Assembly: GCF_013260645.1 (NCBI RefSeq)
Contig: NZ_CP053921.1
Coordinates: 1,805,763 to 1,869,762 of the forward strand
Direction of reading: 5' to 3'
Length of the DNA stretch: 64,000 nucleotides
Origin: Erythrobacter mangrovi
GTDB lineage: Bacteria > Pseudomonadota > Alphaproteobacteria > Sphingomonadales > Sphingomonadaceae
How positions within the stretch are numbered: position 1 is the stretch's first letter; every line of letters starts with the position of its first letter. The position numbers were made by a program, and so were the translations under genes. Shown here in pieces: positions 11,285 to 20,151 of the stretch. A model generated the notes under the pieces. The model was not told the DNA's origin, did no database searches, and saw only the letters and a program-made list of their open reading frames with translations.

Positions 11285-11923
11285 ATGGGACTCGATTTGA
11301 CCCCCTTGGCCCGGGCGCGTGAAGGCTATGAGTCGGAATGGCATGACTTGGTAACGCGATCCCTGGGCAATCTTGAACTGACCGATCAGGAACTCGAACG
11401 ATTCGAGGAAATCAGCTTGCAACCTTATGAAGTTGTCGGCGCACCGCAAGTGGGGGTCGATCCTGCCGCCGACGACTGGATCGCGGGAGAGCTTGCGGAC
11501 CGCATGAGTCGCGAAGAAGCCATCGAGGCGGGAAAGGGCTTCTTTGCCCTGCACCTGATCCAATCGGACGGGCTGCCGAAATACACCCACGCCGGCATGT
11601 ACGAGGGTGTCGATGAAACCTGCTTCCGCGGTAGCTTTCTCGAGGATTGTGTGAACGTCCTGTCGCCTGAGCAGATCGAGGCCGCGTGGGAGAACCGGAT
11701 GCCGGACGACGCAGAACGTTATGGCCGAGAGCTGCTTCAGGCGGTCGAAGATATCAGGCAGAACGGACCACGCGAGACGCGCAAGGCCGGTCTATTCGGA
11801 CTGGGCAGGCACCGCGCCGAAGCGACGATCGAACTGGAAGAGCAGATCGACATCGTCGAAACAGCGGGCCGTTGGTTCGTATTCTGGGGCGAAAGAGGGC
11901 ACCCGATCCACGCCTATTACTAG
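11285..11923 (+). CDS. Conserved-looking protein of unknown function
   Basis: I do not recognise this 212-residue acidic protein. It has no signal peptide and no membrane segment, so it is probably cytosolic. The middle (about residues 75-125) contains FFALHLIQSDGLPKYTHAG and CFRGSFLEDC, and the C-terminus ends in an ordered-looking WFVFWGERGHPIHAYY. A basic loop (RKAGLFGLGRHR, near residue 175) breaks the acidic stretch. CAGGAGACAGCA upstream provides a Shine-Dalgarno for the ATG at 11285. Codon use resembles the neighbours, so it looks like a resident gene. It diverges from the dienelactone hydrolase gene and ends convergently with cysK. Confidence 0.75.
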   Translation: MGLDLTPLARAREGYESEWHDLVTRSLGNLELTDQELERFEEISLQPYEVVGAPQVGVDPAADDWIAGELADRMSREEAIEAGKGFFALHLIQSDGLPKYTHAGMYEGVDETCFRGSFLEDCVNVLSPEQIEAAWENRMPDDAERYGRELLQAVEDIRQNGPRETRKAGLFGLGRHRAEATIELEEQIDIVETAGRWFVFWGERGHPIHAYY

Positions 11924-11939
11924 GGTGGATCGGGCCTCT
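11894..11939. terminator. Hairpin across the stop codon of the unknown gene, facing cysK
   Basis: CCCGATCCAC (11902-11911) and GTGGATCGGG (11925-11934) form a perfect 10-base stem whose 13-base loop contains the TAG stop. Beyond a three-base bulge, AGAGG (11894-11898) pairs with CCTCT (11935-11939). It sits between two convergent genes with only 23 bases between stops, so it may terminate both. No T-tract follows. Confidence 0.5.
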
Positions 11940-11946
11940 ACCCTGT

Positions 11947-12864
11947 CTATTCTGGCAGGAAGTCCGGCACCGAGAGGTAGCGCTCGCCAGTGTCGTAGTT
12001 GAAGCCCAGCACCCGCGATCCAGCGGGTAAACTGGGCAGTTTCTGGGCAATTGCCGCCAGCGTCGCACCGCTCGAAATGCCGACCAGCAGGCCTTCCTTG
12101 GTGGCGCATTGCCGGGCCATTTCCTTGGCGGCTTCCGGTTCTACCTGGATCGCGCCGTCGATCGACTTGGTATGCAGGTTCTCGGGTACGAAACCCGCGC
12201 CGATGCCCTGGATCGGGTGAGGGCCAGGCTGGCCGCCGCTGATTACCGGCGAAAGCGTCGGTTCGACGGCATAGGCCTTCATCGCGTTCCAGCTCTTCTT
12301 GAGTTCCTCGGCGCAGCCGGTGAGGTGACCCCCGGTGCCAACCCCGGTGATCAACACGTCGATCGGGGTGTCGGCGAAGTCCGCCAGGATCTCATGCGCG
12401 GTGGTGCGAGCATGCACTTTCCAGTTGCTCTCATTGTCGAACTGGCTCGGCATCCACGAGTTCTCGGTCTGGGAAACCAGTTCAAGCGCACGCTCGATCG
12501 CTCCCTTCATGCCCTTTTCCTTCGGCGTAAGGTCGAAGCTGGCGCCATAGGCCAGCATCAGCCGCCGCCGCTCAAGGCTCATGCTTTCGGGCATGACGAG
12601 GATCAGCTTGTAACCCTTTACCGCCGCGGTCATCGCCAGGCCGATGCCGGTGTTACCGCTGGTCGGTTCGATGATCGTGCCGCCGGGCTTGAGCTTGCCG
12701 GCCTTCTCTGCATCTTCGACCATGGCGAGGCCGATGCGGTCCTTGATTGATCCGCCCGGATTGGCGCGCTCGCTCTTCACCCAGACTTCGTGATCGGGGA
12801 ACAGGCGCGAAAGGCGGATGTGGGGCGTGCCGCCGATAGTGGCGAGGACGGAGTCGGCTTTCAT
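11947..12864 (-). CDS. cysK: Cysteine synthase A (O-acetylserine sulfhydrylase)
   Basis: CysK makes cysteine from O-acetylserine and sulfide using PLP. The 305-residue protein has the Schiff-base lysine at Lys41 in NPGGSIKDR, the substrate loop [10 protein letters not shown] near residue 68, and the phosphate-binding [10 protein letters not shown] near residue 175. The ISSGA motif near the C-terminus is also present. The start overlaps the stop of the upstream MFS gene by four bases (12861-12864), so cysK is translated after the transporter. That pairing suggests a link between cysteine or sulfur metabolism and the exported substrate, which is inference. Confidence 0.95.
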   Translation of the reverse strand: MKADSVLATIGGTPHIRLSRLFPDHEVWVKSERANPGGSIKDRIGLAMVEDAEKAGKLKPGGTIIEPTSGNTGIGLAMTAAVKGYKLILVMPESMSLERRRLMLAYGASFDLTPKEKGMKGAIERALELVSQTENSWMPSQFDNESNWKVHARTTAHEILADFADTPIDVLITGVGTGGHLTGCAEELKKSWNAMKAYAVEPTLSPVISGGQPGPHPIQGIGAGFVPENLHTKSIDGAIQVEPEAAKEMARQCATKEGLLVGISSGATLAAIAQKLPSLPAGSRVLGFNYDTGERYLSVPDFLPE

Positions 12865-14180
12865 GTCAGGGCCTCCTTGCGAGTTGTTTCTGGGCCGGGA
12901 TTATCCGGCAGGAATTCGGGGGCGAATGTCTTGGCCTGGCGAAGTTGGGGGAAGATCACCGCCCAGATTGCTGTCACCACTATGGCACCCACGCCGCCGA
13001 AAACAACTGCGCCAGCTGCGCCGAGCACCGCAGCGGCGAGGCCCGATTGCATCTCGCCGAGTTCGTTCGATGCGGAAATCGCCAACCCTGAGATCGACGA
13101 GACGCGGCCGCGCATCCGGTCAGGCGTGTTGAGCTGGACGAGGCTGGAGCGAATGAACACCGAGACCATGTCGGCAGCGCCGAGCAGGGTCAGGGCGCCG
13201 ATCGACAGGGCGAAGTTGCGACTGAGGCCGAAAACGATGGTAGCGGCGCCGAACACCACGACGGCCCACAGCATCTTGGGACCGACATTATGCTCAAGCG
13301 GTCGCCACGCCATCCACAGGGCGACGAGCGAGGCGCCGATTGCTGGAGCACCACGCATGATTCCCAGGCCTTCGGGGCCGACCGCCAGGATATCGCGCGC
13401 GAAGACTGGCAGCATGGCGGTCGCCCCACCGAGCAGGACGGCAAACAGGTCGAGCGTGATACAGCCGAGGAGGAACTTCTGCCGCCACGTGAATTGTGCG
13501 CCTTCGATCATCTGGCGAACGGGGTGCCGCGGTGTGGCATCCTGTTCGGCGCGGATCGGGCGAATCGACCGGATGAGCGCGGCAGAACAAACCAGCATCC
13601 CGGCCGAAATCGCATGGGGCAGCCACTGGCTTTCGGCGAACATGAACCCGCCCGCCGCAGGGCCGATTACGCTGGCGACCTGCCAGGCGATGCTCGACAT
13701 GGCGATCGCGCGGGGCAGCAGCCTGGGCGGAACGATGTTCGGGGCGACTGCGCTCATCGCCGGGTTCACGAAGACCCGGGCGGTCCCATGGAGCGCGGCA
13801 AGGCCGAAAACTATGGGCAGGTTCAGCGCGCCGCTCCAGGTAAGGAAGGCAAGGGCAATGGCGATGCTGCAGTCGGTGAGATTGGCACATGCGGCGACGA
13901 CGCGGCGATCGAACCGGTCGGCGGCCCAGCCAGCAACCGGGGTAAGCACGAGCAAGGGGATGAACTGGGCGAGACCCAGCAGCCCGAGCAGGAATGCGCC
14001 TTCCGACGTGGAGTAGCCGTAGTCGCTACGGGCGATATCGTAAGCCTGGTAGCCGATCAGCACGACCATCGACATCGTCGCGAAGACTGCGAGGAAGCGG
14101 GCCGTCCAGAAGCGGCGGAAGTCGGCAATAGCGAGCGGCGTTGCTGGCTCTAGTGGGGGAGTTGTTGATGCAGAGCTCAT
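12861..14180 (-). CDS. MFS transporter, EntS/MFS_3-like
   Basis: This 439-residue membrane protein has the spacing of a 12-helix major facilitator. An N-terminal soluble tail of about 20 residues is followed by [17 protein letters not shown]. The loop between helices 2 and 3 reads [15 protein letters not shown], the MFS motif A variant seen in the EntS/macrolide efflux (MFS_3) group. The central loop (about residues 205-235) is charged ([17 protein letters not shown]). It is likely an exporter; the substrate is unknown. It is the first gene of a pair with cysK, coupled by an ATGA overlap, so an export role tied to cysteine or other sulfur metabolites is possible but unproven. Confidence 0.85.
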   Translation of the reverse strand: MSSASTTPPLEPATPLAIADFRRFWTARFLAVFATMSMVVLIGYQAYDIARSDYGYSTSEGAFLLGLLGLAQFIPLLVLTPVAGWAADRFDRRVVAACANLTDCSIAIALAFLTWSGALNLPIVFGLAALHGTARVFVNPAMSAVAPNIVPPRLLPRAIAMSSIAWQVASVIGPAAGGFMFAESQWLPHAISAGMLVCSAALIRSIRPIRAEQDATPRHPVRQMIEGAQFTWRQKFLLGCITLDLFAVLLGGATAMLPVFARDILAVGPEGLGIMRGAPAIGASLVALWMAWRPLEHNVGPKMLWAVVVFGAATIVFGLSRNFALSIGALTLLGAADMVSVFIRSSLVQLNTPDRMRGRVSSISGLAISASNELGEMQSGLAAAVLGAAGAVVFGGVGAIVVTAIWAVIFPQLRQAKTFAPEFLPDNPGPETTRKEALT

Positions 14181-14192
14181 GCCGGGCGCATG

Positions 14193-14226
14193 GCAGGCGC
14201 GCCTTCGGTTGTGAAGACGCGCCTGC
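14193..14226. terminator. Hairpin between the PilZ gene and the MFS gene
   Basis: GCAGGCGCG (14193-14201) pairs with CGCGCCTGC (14218-14226), and the inner CTTC/GAAG extends the helix past one C-A mismatch. It lies in the 76-base gap between the PilZ gene and the MFS gene, both on the minus strand, so it may terminate or attenuate readthrough. In the direction of transcription no T-tract follows. Confidence 0.4.
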
Positions 14227-14256
14227 TTTGCATTCTGGAATCAGATGTTGTTCGGC

Positions 14257-14595
14257 TTAGCGCAGCTTACGCAGGCGCGGATTTGGCTGGATCGTATCGA
14301 TCATCGCCAGGAAGTCATCGACGCGGATGATGCGTTCGAACTGGAAGCCGGCGCGGTTGTCGCGGGTCCAGATCACGTAAGACTCGATCCGCCCAACAAC
14401 GGGCAGGCGAATGATCACGCGATCGCCGCGCGTCAGGCCTTCCGCGTTGTCGACCATGAAGCCGTTGGCGGAAATGTTCGCGATGTGGAGGCGCATGTCT
14501 CCCTTGCCGAAATGCTCGGCAATCACCGGGTGATCGACCGGGTGGCGCGCCATGCGCCGCTGGTCGGTTACGCTCAGTTGTGCTCCGCCGCTCAT
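14257..14595 (-). CDS. PilZ domain protein (predicted c-di-GMP receptor)
   Basis: The 112-residue product is a stand-alone PilZ domain. The two binding signatures are present: an arginine cluster RRMAR near residues 13-17 and NISANG at 40-45, matching the (D/N)xSxxG motif. The rest of the beta-barrel follows (GDRVIIRLPVVGRIESYVIW, then AGFQFE). Such proteins bind cyclic di-GMP and alter motility, polysaccharide or cell-cycle targets. I chose the ATG at 14595, preceded by GGGAGG in the transcript sense; a TTG at 14643 would add 16 residues. It stands alone between tyrS and the MFS-cysK pair. Confidence 0.88.
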   Translation of the reverse strand: MSGGAQLSVTDQRRMARHPVDHPVIAEHFGKGDMRLHIANISANGFMVDNAEGLTRGDRVIIRLPVVGRIESYVIWTRDNRAGFQFERIIRVDDFLAMIDTIQPNPRLRKLR

Positions 14596-14694
14596 GGACA
14601 GGGTATCCTCCCGAATTTCAATCAGGGCAGTAATGAACGGCAAAGGCTGATATTTGGTAAACCTTGTGGTCGGAATCTGCCCTTATCCACAGTC

Positions 14695-15924
14695 TTATGG
14701 ACGCAGGATGGCATGCTTCTTCTTGCCCAGGCTGAGGCGAAGCTCAGTCCCGTGGAGGGCGATGACCAGATGCCCCGGATCGGTAATCGTCTCACCGTCA
14801 AGCTTCACGGCACCTTCCGCCAACTTCCGCTTTGCTTCTCCGTTTGATGCGGTGAAGCCGAGGGCGGTCAGCGCCGCGCCGATACGGACGCCTTCGGCAC
14901 CCGTCGACAAGGAAGGCAGGTCTTCGCCAGCACCGCCGCCGGCAAAGGTTTCGGCCGCCGTACGCGCTGCAAGATCCGCAGCGGCATCACCGCGAACGAG
15001 CTTGGTTACCTCGTTGGCAAGAACCGCCTTCGCGGCGTTGATTTCGGCACCCTCGAGCGATTCGAGTCGAGCGATTTCGTCAAGCGGCAGGTCGGTGAAC
15101 AGGCGCAGGAACCGGCCGACGTCGCGGTCGTCGACGTTGCGCCAGTACTGCCAGAAATCGTAGCTCGGCAACTGTGCCTCGTTGAGCCACACCGCGCCAG
15201 CGGCGGTCTTGCCCATCTTCGAACCGTCGGCAGTAGTCAGCAGCGGGGTTGTAAGCCCAAACAGTTCTGTCCCGTCCATGCGGCGACCGAGTTCCATGCC
15301 GTTGACGATGTTGCCCCACTGGTCGCTGCCGCCCATCTGCAGGCGGCAAGCATAGCGTTGTGCCAGCTCGCGGAAGTCATAGGCTTGTAGGATCATGTAA
15401 TTGAATTCGAGGAATGTCAGCGGCTGCTCACGCTCTAGCCGCAGCTTCACCGAATCGAAGGTCAGCATGCGGTTGATCGTGAAGTGGGGGCCGACATCGC
15501 GCAGCAGCTCGATGTAGCCGAGCTTGCCCAGCCATTCGTCGTTGTTGACCATGACTGCATCGGTCGGGCCTTCGCCGAAGGTCAGCAGTCGCTCGAACAC
15601 CGTGCGGATTCCGTCGATATTCGCGTTGATATCCTCGTCGGTCAGCATCTTGCGGCTTTCATCCTTGCCGCTCGGATCGCCGACCTTGGTGGTGCCACCA
15701 CCCATGACCACGACCGGCTTGTGCCCGGTCTGTTGGAGGCGGCGCAGCATCATGATCTGCACCAGGCTGCCGATATGCAGCGAGGGCGCGGTTGCGTCGA
15801 AGCCGATATAGCCCGGGACGACCTGCTTCATCGCCAGGGCGTCGAGCCCCGCCGGATCGGTAATCTGGTGGATGTAACCACGCTCTTCGAGCAGGCGCAG
15901 GAGGTCGGACGAGTATTGGGTCAT
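14695..15924 (-). CDS. tyrS: Tyrosyl-tRNA synthetase
   Basis: TyrS charges tRNA-Tyr. The 409-residue protein is the bacterial TyrRS form with the HIGH-type motif in [11 protein letters not shown] (about residues 46-56), the tRNA/tyrosine block GGSDQWGN near residue 195, the KMSKS loop variant GSKMGKT near residue 235, and a C-terminal S4 RNA-binding domain (about 345-409). I chose the ATG at 15924, immediately before [11 protein letters not shown]; the frame could extend to 15972, but that would collide with the divergent start of the DOMON-like gene. The intergenic space to that gene is 47 bases. Confidence 0.96.
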   Translation of the reverse strand: MTQYSSDLLRLLEERGYIHQITDPAGLDALAMKQVVPGYIGFDATAPSLHIGSLVQIMMLRRLQQTGHKPVVVMGGGTTKVGDPSGKDESRKMLTDEDINANIDGIRTVFERLLTFGEGPTDAVMVNNDEWLGKLGYIELLRDVGPHFTINRMLTFDSVKLRLEREQPLTFLEFNYMILQAYDFRELAQRYACRLQMGGSDQWGNIVNGMELGRRMDGTELFGLTTPLLTTADGSKMGKTAAGAVWLNEAQLPSYDFWQYWRNVDDRDVGRFLRLFTDLPLDEIARLESLEGAEINAAKAVLANEVTKLVRGDAAADLAARTAAETFAGGGAGEDLPSLSTGAEGVRIGAALTALGFTASNGEAKRKLAEGAVKLDGETITDPGHLVIALHGTELRLSLGKKKHAILRP

Positions 15925-15971
15925 GATGTTCACTTGCGTTGGAGCGCGGCGGTTAGCATGGGGGCAAGACA

Positions 15972-16517
15972 ATGCAAGCGTATCCCCTTGTCCCGCATCC
16001 CGCCAAATTGCCGAGCAGCGTTCGGTTAGTGGAAGCGCGCGTCAGGAATGACGATCCTCACTGGCTAACGATCCGCTGGCGCATCGACGGAAGTTCCGGG
16101 CTCGTGCTGCCCAAGCTGGTAGGCCGGCAGCGACGTGACGAGCTGTGGCGTACCACCTGCTTCGAGGTGTTCCTGCAGTCGGGCGAGGGGCAGTCTTACA
16201 CCGAATTCAACCTATCGCCGTCCGAAGCGTGGAACGCCTATGATTTCGACGACTACCGGCAGGGAATGCGTGAACGGGCGGGAGAGCGGCACCCCGTCCT
16301 CACCATGCGCCCGGGTTCGAGCATGGCGATCTTCGATGCCGCGATTCCGCGCGAAATGCTGCCGCCGCAACCCTGCGCGATGGGCCTGACAGCAGTGATC
16401 GAGGAAGAAGGGCAGATCTTGAGTTACTGGGCACTCGCCCATTCGGCGGAGAATGCTCCAGATTTCCATCGGGCGGCTTGCTTCACCGCGAGGCTTGAGG
16501 CACCCACGCTCGCATGA
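15972..16517 (+). CDS. DOMON-like domain protein
   Basis: This 181-residue protein matches what I know as a DOMON-like, beta-sandwich protein of sphingomonads. DOMON domains bind heme or sugars. Visible features are alternating beta-strand stretches ([16 protein letters not shown]), the block [13 protein letters not shown] near residue 57, and [21 protein letters not shown] near 76, which resembles carbohydrate-binding family 9-type modules. No signal peptide or membrane helix is visible, so it is probably cytosolic. Its stop overlaps the NamZ-family gene by ATGA (16514-16517). The tight coupling suggests that the two act on the same, probably sugar-containing, substrate. Ligand binding is inference. 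Confidence 0.75.
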   Translation: MQAYPLVPHPAKLPSSVRLVEARVRNDDPHWLTIRWRIDGSSGLVLPKLVGRQRRDELWRTTCFEVFLQSGEGQSYTEFNLSPSEAWNAYDFDDYRQGMRERAGERHPVLTMRPGSSMAIFDAAIPREMLPPQPCAMGLTAVIEEEGQILSYWALAHSAENAPDFHRAACFTARLEAPTLA

Positions 16518-17716
16518 GATTTGGTATCGACCGCCTACTGAATGAGCCAGAACTTCGCACCGAACTGGAAGGCAGGCGAGTTGCCTTGGTGGCGCATCCC
16601 GCATCGGTGACATCACGGCTCCAGCACTCGCTTGATGCGCTGATCGACATTGGGGTGAACGTCACTGGTGCCTTCGGTCCGCAGCATGGGCTGAAGGGCG
16701 ACAAGCAGGACAATATGGTCGAAACCGCAGATGAAATCGATCCGCGCTACGGCATCCCGATCTACAGCCTTTACGGTGAAGTGCGCCGACCGACGGCCAG
16801 GATGATGGAGTGTGCGGACATCTTCCTGTTCGACCTGCAGGACCTTGGTTGCCGCATCTATACCTTCGTGACGACACTGCTCTACCTGATGGAGGAGGCT
16901 GCCAAAGCAGGCAAATCGGTATGGGTCCTCGACCGGCCGAACCCCGCAGGCGGACCGGTCGAAGGAACCTTGCTTGTATCGGGCCAGGAAAGCTTCGTTG
17001 GCGCTGCCCCCATGCCGATGCGTCATGGACTGACGATGGGCGAGATGGGGTGCTGGTTCAAAGCCCACTTTGGTCTCGATCTCGATTATCGCGTGATTGA
17101 GATGACCGGTTGGCAGCCGGGTCATGCGCCCGGTTATGGCTGGCCTGCCGATCGCGTATGGATCAATCCCAGTCCCAATGCTGCGAACCTCAACATGGCC
17201 CGTGCCTATGCCGGGACCGTCATGCTTGAAGGGACGACCTTGAGCGAGGGCAGGGGTACGACACGCCCGTTGGAGGTGCTGTTCGGGGCGCCCGATATCG
17301 ATGCAGCCGCGATCCGGGCGGAAATGGAACAGCTAGCGCCCAAGTGGCTCCGTGGTTGCGCACTGCGCGAATGCTGGTTCGAACCAACCTTTCACAAGCA
17401 CGTAGGAATGCTATGTAATGCGTTGATGATACATGCAGAAGGTCGGTTTTACAGTCATCATGACTTCCGGCCCTGGAGGTTGCAGGCGCTGACCTTCAAG
17501 GCGATCCGCAGACTTTATCCTGATTATCCGTTGTGGCGCGATTTCCCCTACGAATATGAACTTGATCGACTTGCGATCGATGTGATCAACGGCGGACCAT
17601 CGCTGCGCGATTGGGTGGATGACAGCGAGGCGGAACCGGGCGACCTAGACGAACTTGCAGAGGCTGACGAAATGGACTGGCGTGAGACCATTGCCCCGCA
17701 CCTGATCTATACATGA
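16514..17716 (+). CDS. namZ: DUF1343 / NamZ-family exo-beta-N-acetylmuramidase
   Basis: The 400-residue product belongs to the DUF1343 (YbbC) family, whose Bacillus subtilis member NamZ removes MurNAc from the non-reducing end of peptidoglycan fragments. Conserved blocks are present: GAFGPQHGLKG near residue 53, the FDLQDLGCRIYTF block near 107, VLDRPNPAGG near 137, and SEGRGTTRPLE near 242. The N-terminus ([11 protein letters not shown]) lacks any signal peptide, unlike secreted NamZ, so this copy is likely cytosolic and would recycle imported muropeptides. It overlaps both neighbours by four bases (ATGA), forming a three-gene translation-coupled unit. The enzyme activity is inferred from family membership. 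Confidence 0.8.
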   Translation: MRFGIDRLLNEPELRTELEGRRVALVAHPASVTSRLQHSLDALIDIGVNVTGAFGPQHGLKGDKQDNMVETADEIDPRYGIPIYSLYGEVRRPTARMMECADIFLFDLQDLGCRIYTFVTTLLYLMEEAAKAGKSVWVLDRPNPAGGPVEGTLLVSGQESFVGAAPMPMRHGLTMGEMGCWFKAHFGLDLDYRVIEMTGWQPGHAPGYGWPADRVWINPSPNAANLNMARAYAGTVMLEGTTLSEGRGTTRPLEVLFGAPDIDAAAIRAEMEQLAPKWLRGCALRECWFEPTFHKHVGMLCNALMIHAEGRFYSHHDFRPWRLQALTFKAIRRLYPDYPLWRDFPYEYELDRLAIDVINGGPSLRDWVDDSEAEPGDLDELAEADEMDWRETIAPHLIYT

Positions 17717-18732
17717 GCAAGATCGATAGTCCTGATCCGTCGCTTGAGGAGGCTGAGGCTGATAGGCGCTTGAGTGCCGACCGGCGGGACATCGTCGCAA
17801 CCCTTGCCAAAGCCGACAACCGCATGCGTCACCGGGATTATCGTGCTGCGAACGCTTTCTACGGACAAGTCGGACGACTGGCGGGAGAAGGCGTCCCACT
17901 CGAACGGAGCGAGCTCTTGCGGGCGCGCGATGCCTGCGTCTGGCTGGCGGAACGCTTCAGACTCAACATCGTGGAAGGACTAGCAGCAAAGGGAATTGCC
18001 GGATCCGCGATGCACCCCCGGTTCGCGAAGTCACTCGCGATCATGTTTGGGGAACGCCAGCGCGACCCTGTGTTCGAACGCTTCCCGCAACTGCCGCAGA
18101 TGTATTTCTATCCCGATCTTCCCTATTTGCAGTTCGACGATCCAGCGCGCCACCCGTGGACTAGCACTGTTGAGGGCGAGACAGAGATAATACTCCGGGA
18201 AGCGCTCGGTCTTCTGGAATCTTCGGGAAACTTCGCCCCCTATGTCAGCACGGATCACGAGCGCCCCCAGGGGGATGTTCACGGACTGCTCGACGATCCG
18301 TCGTGGAGCACGCTGGACCTCACGATCGCGGGACGAGCGGATCCCGAACGAACAGCGTTGAGCCCACATGCGTTCGCCACCATCTCTTCTTCGGCGCCCT
18401 TGTGCCAGATTCCAAGTCGCGCGCCTTCGATCATGTATTCGCTGCTGCGCGCCGGATCGTCGATCCCACCGCATACGGGCATGATCAATACGCGTTTGAT
18501 TTGCCACCTACCCTTGATCATTCCCGGGCCCGGGCGGCTGCGCGTTGGTGAACAGGTACGTGAATGGGAAGTCGGGAAGCTGCTTCTCTTCGACGACACG
18601 GTGGAACATGATGCGCGCAACAATGCTGGGCAGGACAGGTTGGTCTTGATCTTCGACGTCTGGCGCCCCGAACTCGATCTCGACGAGCGTCAACAGATCC
18701 AGGCGCTCTTTGAAGTCGTCGATGAAGGCTAG
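17713..18732 (+). CDS. Aspartyl/asparaginyl beta-hydroxylase-family Fe(II)/2-oxoglutarate dioxygenase
   Basis: The 339-residue protein ends in an Asp/Asn beta-hydroxylase domain (about residues 150-325). The iron-binding pair is His254 in HTGMINTRLICHLPL and His299 in FDDTVEHDARNN, and the 2-oxoglutarate arginine lies in NNAGQDRLVLIFDVWRP. The same family includes LpxO, which hydroxylates lipid A, and protein beta-hydroxylases. The N-terminal 120 residues are helical and resemble a tetratricopeptide-like region (NRMRHRDYRAANAFYGQ). No membrane segment is visible, unlike LpxO. The start overlaps the NamZ gene stop (ATGA). The target is unknown; neighbours hint at a cell-wall-derived or lipid-related substrate. 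Confidence 0.8.
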   Translation: MSKIDSPDPSLEEAEADRRLSADRRDIVATLAKADNRMRHRDYRAANAFYGQVGRLAGEGVPLERSELLRARDACVWLAERFRLNIVEGLAAKGIAGSAMHPRFAKSLAIMFGERQRDPVFERFPQLPQMYFYPDLPYLQFDDPARHPWTSTVEGETEIILREALGLLESSGNFAPYVSTDHERPQGDVHGLLDDPSWSTLDLTIAGRADPERTALSPHAFATISSSAPLCQIPSRAPSIMYSLLRAGSSIPPHTGMINTRLICHLPLIIPGPGRLRVGEQVREWEVGKLLLFDDTVEHDARNNAGQDRLVLIFDVWRPELDLDERQQIQALFEVVDEG

Positions 18733-18792
18733 CGTCTGCACCTGAATCCCTTGCCAGGTCGCAAACATGCCGACGATCCGTCGCATCGGAAC

Positions 18793-18821
18793 TTGACCAA
18801 GTCTACGAATTCGTAAACCGT
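18793..18821 (+). promoter_or_regulatory. Perfect palindrome in a likely promoter upstream of the MFS gene
   Basis: TACGAATTCGTA (18804-18815) is a perfect 12-base palindrome located just after TTGACC (18793-18798), a good -35 candidate. TAAACC at 18814-18819 is a weak -10 with a short spacer. A palindrome in this position suggests a TetR/MarR-type operator controlling the transporter gene at 18865. The regulator is not evident in the window. Confidence 0.45.
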
Positions 18822-18864
18822 CCTAAGGCGCGGTGAGCATACCCGCGCTTCGGGAGAGGGATTA

Positions 18865-20151
18865 ATGGCAACCGCTGCGCCAGCAGACGGATCACAGGCT
18901 GCTGTGCGAGCGACGCTCTGGATCCTGCTGATCGTCTACATCTTCAATTTCATCGACCGGCAGATCGTTAATATCCTGGCCGAGCCGATCGCGCAGGATC
19001 TCGGGCTCTCCGACACGCAAATCGGGCTGATGACCGGGCTGGCGTTTGCGTTGTTCTATACCGTGCTGGGCCTGCCGATTGCTCGTTTCTCGGATCGGCC
19101 GGGGACGAACCGTCCCTTCCTGATCGCGGGGGCATTGGCGATCTGGTCGGCTATGACCGCATTGTGCGGGTTAGCGCAGAATTTCGTCCAACTCTTGCTG
19201 GCCCGGATCGGTGTGGGGGTTGGTGAGGCTGGGTGCACGCCACCGGCGCACTCATTGATCGCGGATATGGTGCCTGCCGAGAAGCGCAGCTCGGCGTTGG
19301 CCTTCTATGCGCTCGGCATCCCCATTGGGACTGTGCTGGGCATGTTCATTGGTGGAACTCTTGCCGACTGGGTGGGGTGGCGCAAGGCGTTCCTCGTCGT
19401 GGGATTGCCCGGCGTTGCCCTGGCCCTAGTAGTTGTCTGGTTGCTCAAGGATCCCCGCCGTACAGGCATGATTGCGGCGCGGAACGTACAAACGGAGACC
19501 ATGCCCTTCATGGATGCGATCAAGGCCGTGATGGGGTCGCGCGCATTCGTCCTTTTGCTGGCTGCCGGGTCCGCCGCAGCCTTCCTGTCCTATGGCAAGA
19601 CGACGTGGACCACGATTTTCTTCCAGCGGACGCACGGCATGTCGCCGGGCGAAGTCGGTTTCTGGTTCGGCGTAGTCAACGGCGTTGCGGGCATATTCGG
19701 GACCTGGTTCGGCGGCTATCTTGCAGATCGTTTCGGCGCAGCCAACCGGCGCCATATGATGACAGCACCGGCTATCGGGATGGCGATCGCAGTTCCGATC
19801 GCGATATTCGCATACCAGGCGCAGAGCTGGCCCGTGGGTCTTGCCTTGTTGTTTCTGCCAACGCTGCTCAACTCGCTCTACTACGGGCCAACCTATTCCG
19901 CGGCGCAGGGGCTGGTTCCCATCCGGACGAGGGCCATCGCAGCGGCGGTTCTGCTGTTCTTTCAGAACCTCATCGGGCTTGGACTGGGGCCGTTGTTCTT
20001 CGGCATGCTGTCGGACGTCCTGCGTCCCGAGTACGGCGAAGACAGTGTACGCTACGTCCTTTACGGCGCGGCATTCCTGGGACTGCTGCCCGCCTATTTC
20101 TTCTGGCGCTGCAGCCTGAGGCTCGATGAGGAGCTCGACCGAAAGGGTTAG
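18865..20151 (+). CDS. MFS transporter, Spinster-like
   Basis: This 428-residue protein is a 12-helix major facilitator of the Spinster-like group. The first helix carries FNFIDRQIVNILAEPI (about residues 29-44), a block typical of the group, and motif A (GLPIARFSDRPGTNR) follows helix 2. A second motif copy, FGGYLADRFGAANRR, lies near residue 285. Substrates in this group range from lipids to hexuronates and aromatic compounds, so I cannot assign one. It follows the NamZ/hydroxylase operon by 132 bases with its own promoter-like palindrome. The stop overlaps that of the convergent DUF817 gene by the four bases TTAG. Confidence 0.85.
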   Translation: MATAAPADGSQAAVRATLWILLIVYIFNFIDRQIVNILAEPIAQDLGLSDTQIGLMTGLAFALFYTVLGLPIARFSDRPGTNRPFLIAGALAIWSAMTALCGLAQNFVQLLLARIGVGVGEAGCTPPAHSLIADMVPAEKRSSALAFYALGIPIGTVLGMFIGGTLADWVGWRKAFLVVGLPGVALALVVVWLLKDPRRTGMIAARNVQTETMPFMDAIKAVMGSRAFVLLLAAGSAAAFLSYGKTTWTTIFFQRTHGMSPGEVGFWFGVVNGVAGIFGTWFGGYLADRFGAANRRHMMTAPAIGMAIAVPIAIFAYQAQSWPVGLALLFLPTLLNSLYYGPTYSAAQGLVPIRTRAIAAAVLLFFQNLIGLGLGPLFFGMLSDVLRPEYGEDSVRYVLYGAAFLGLLPAYFFWRCSLRLDEELDRKG

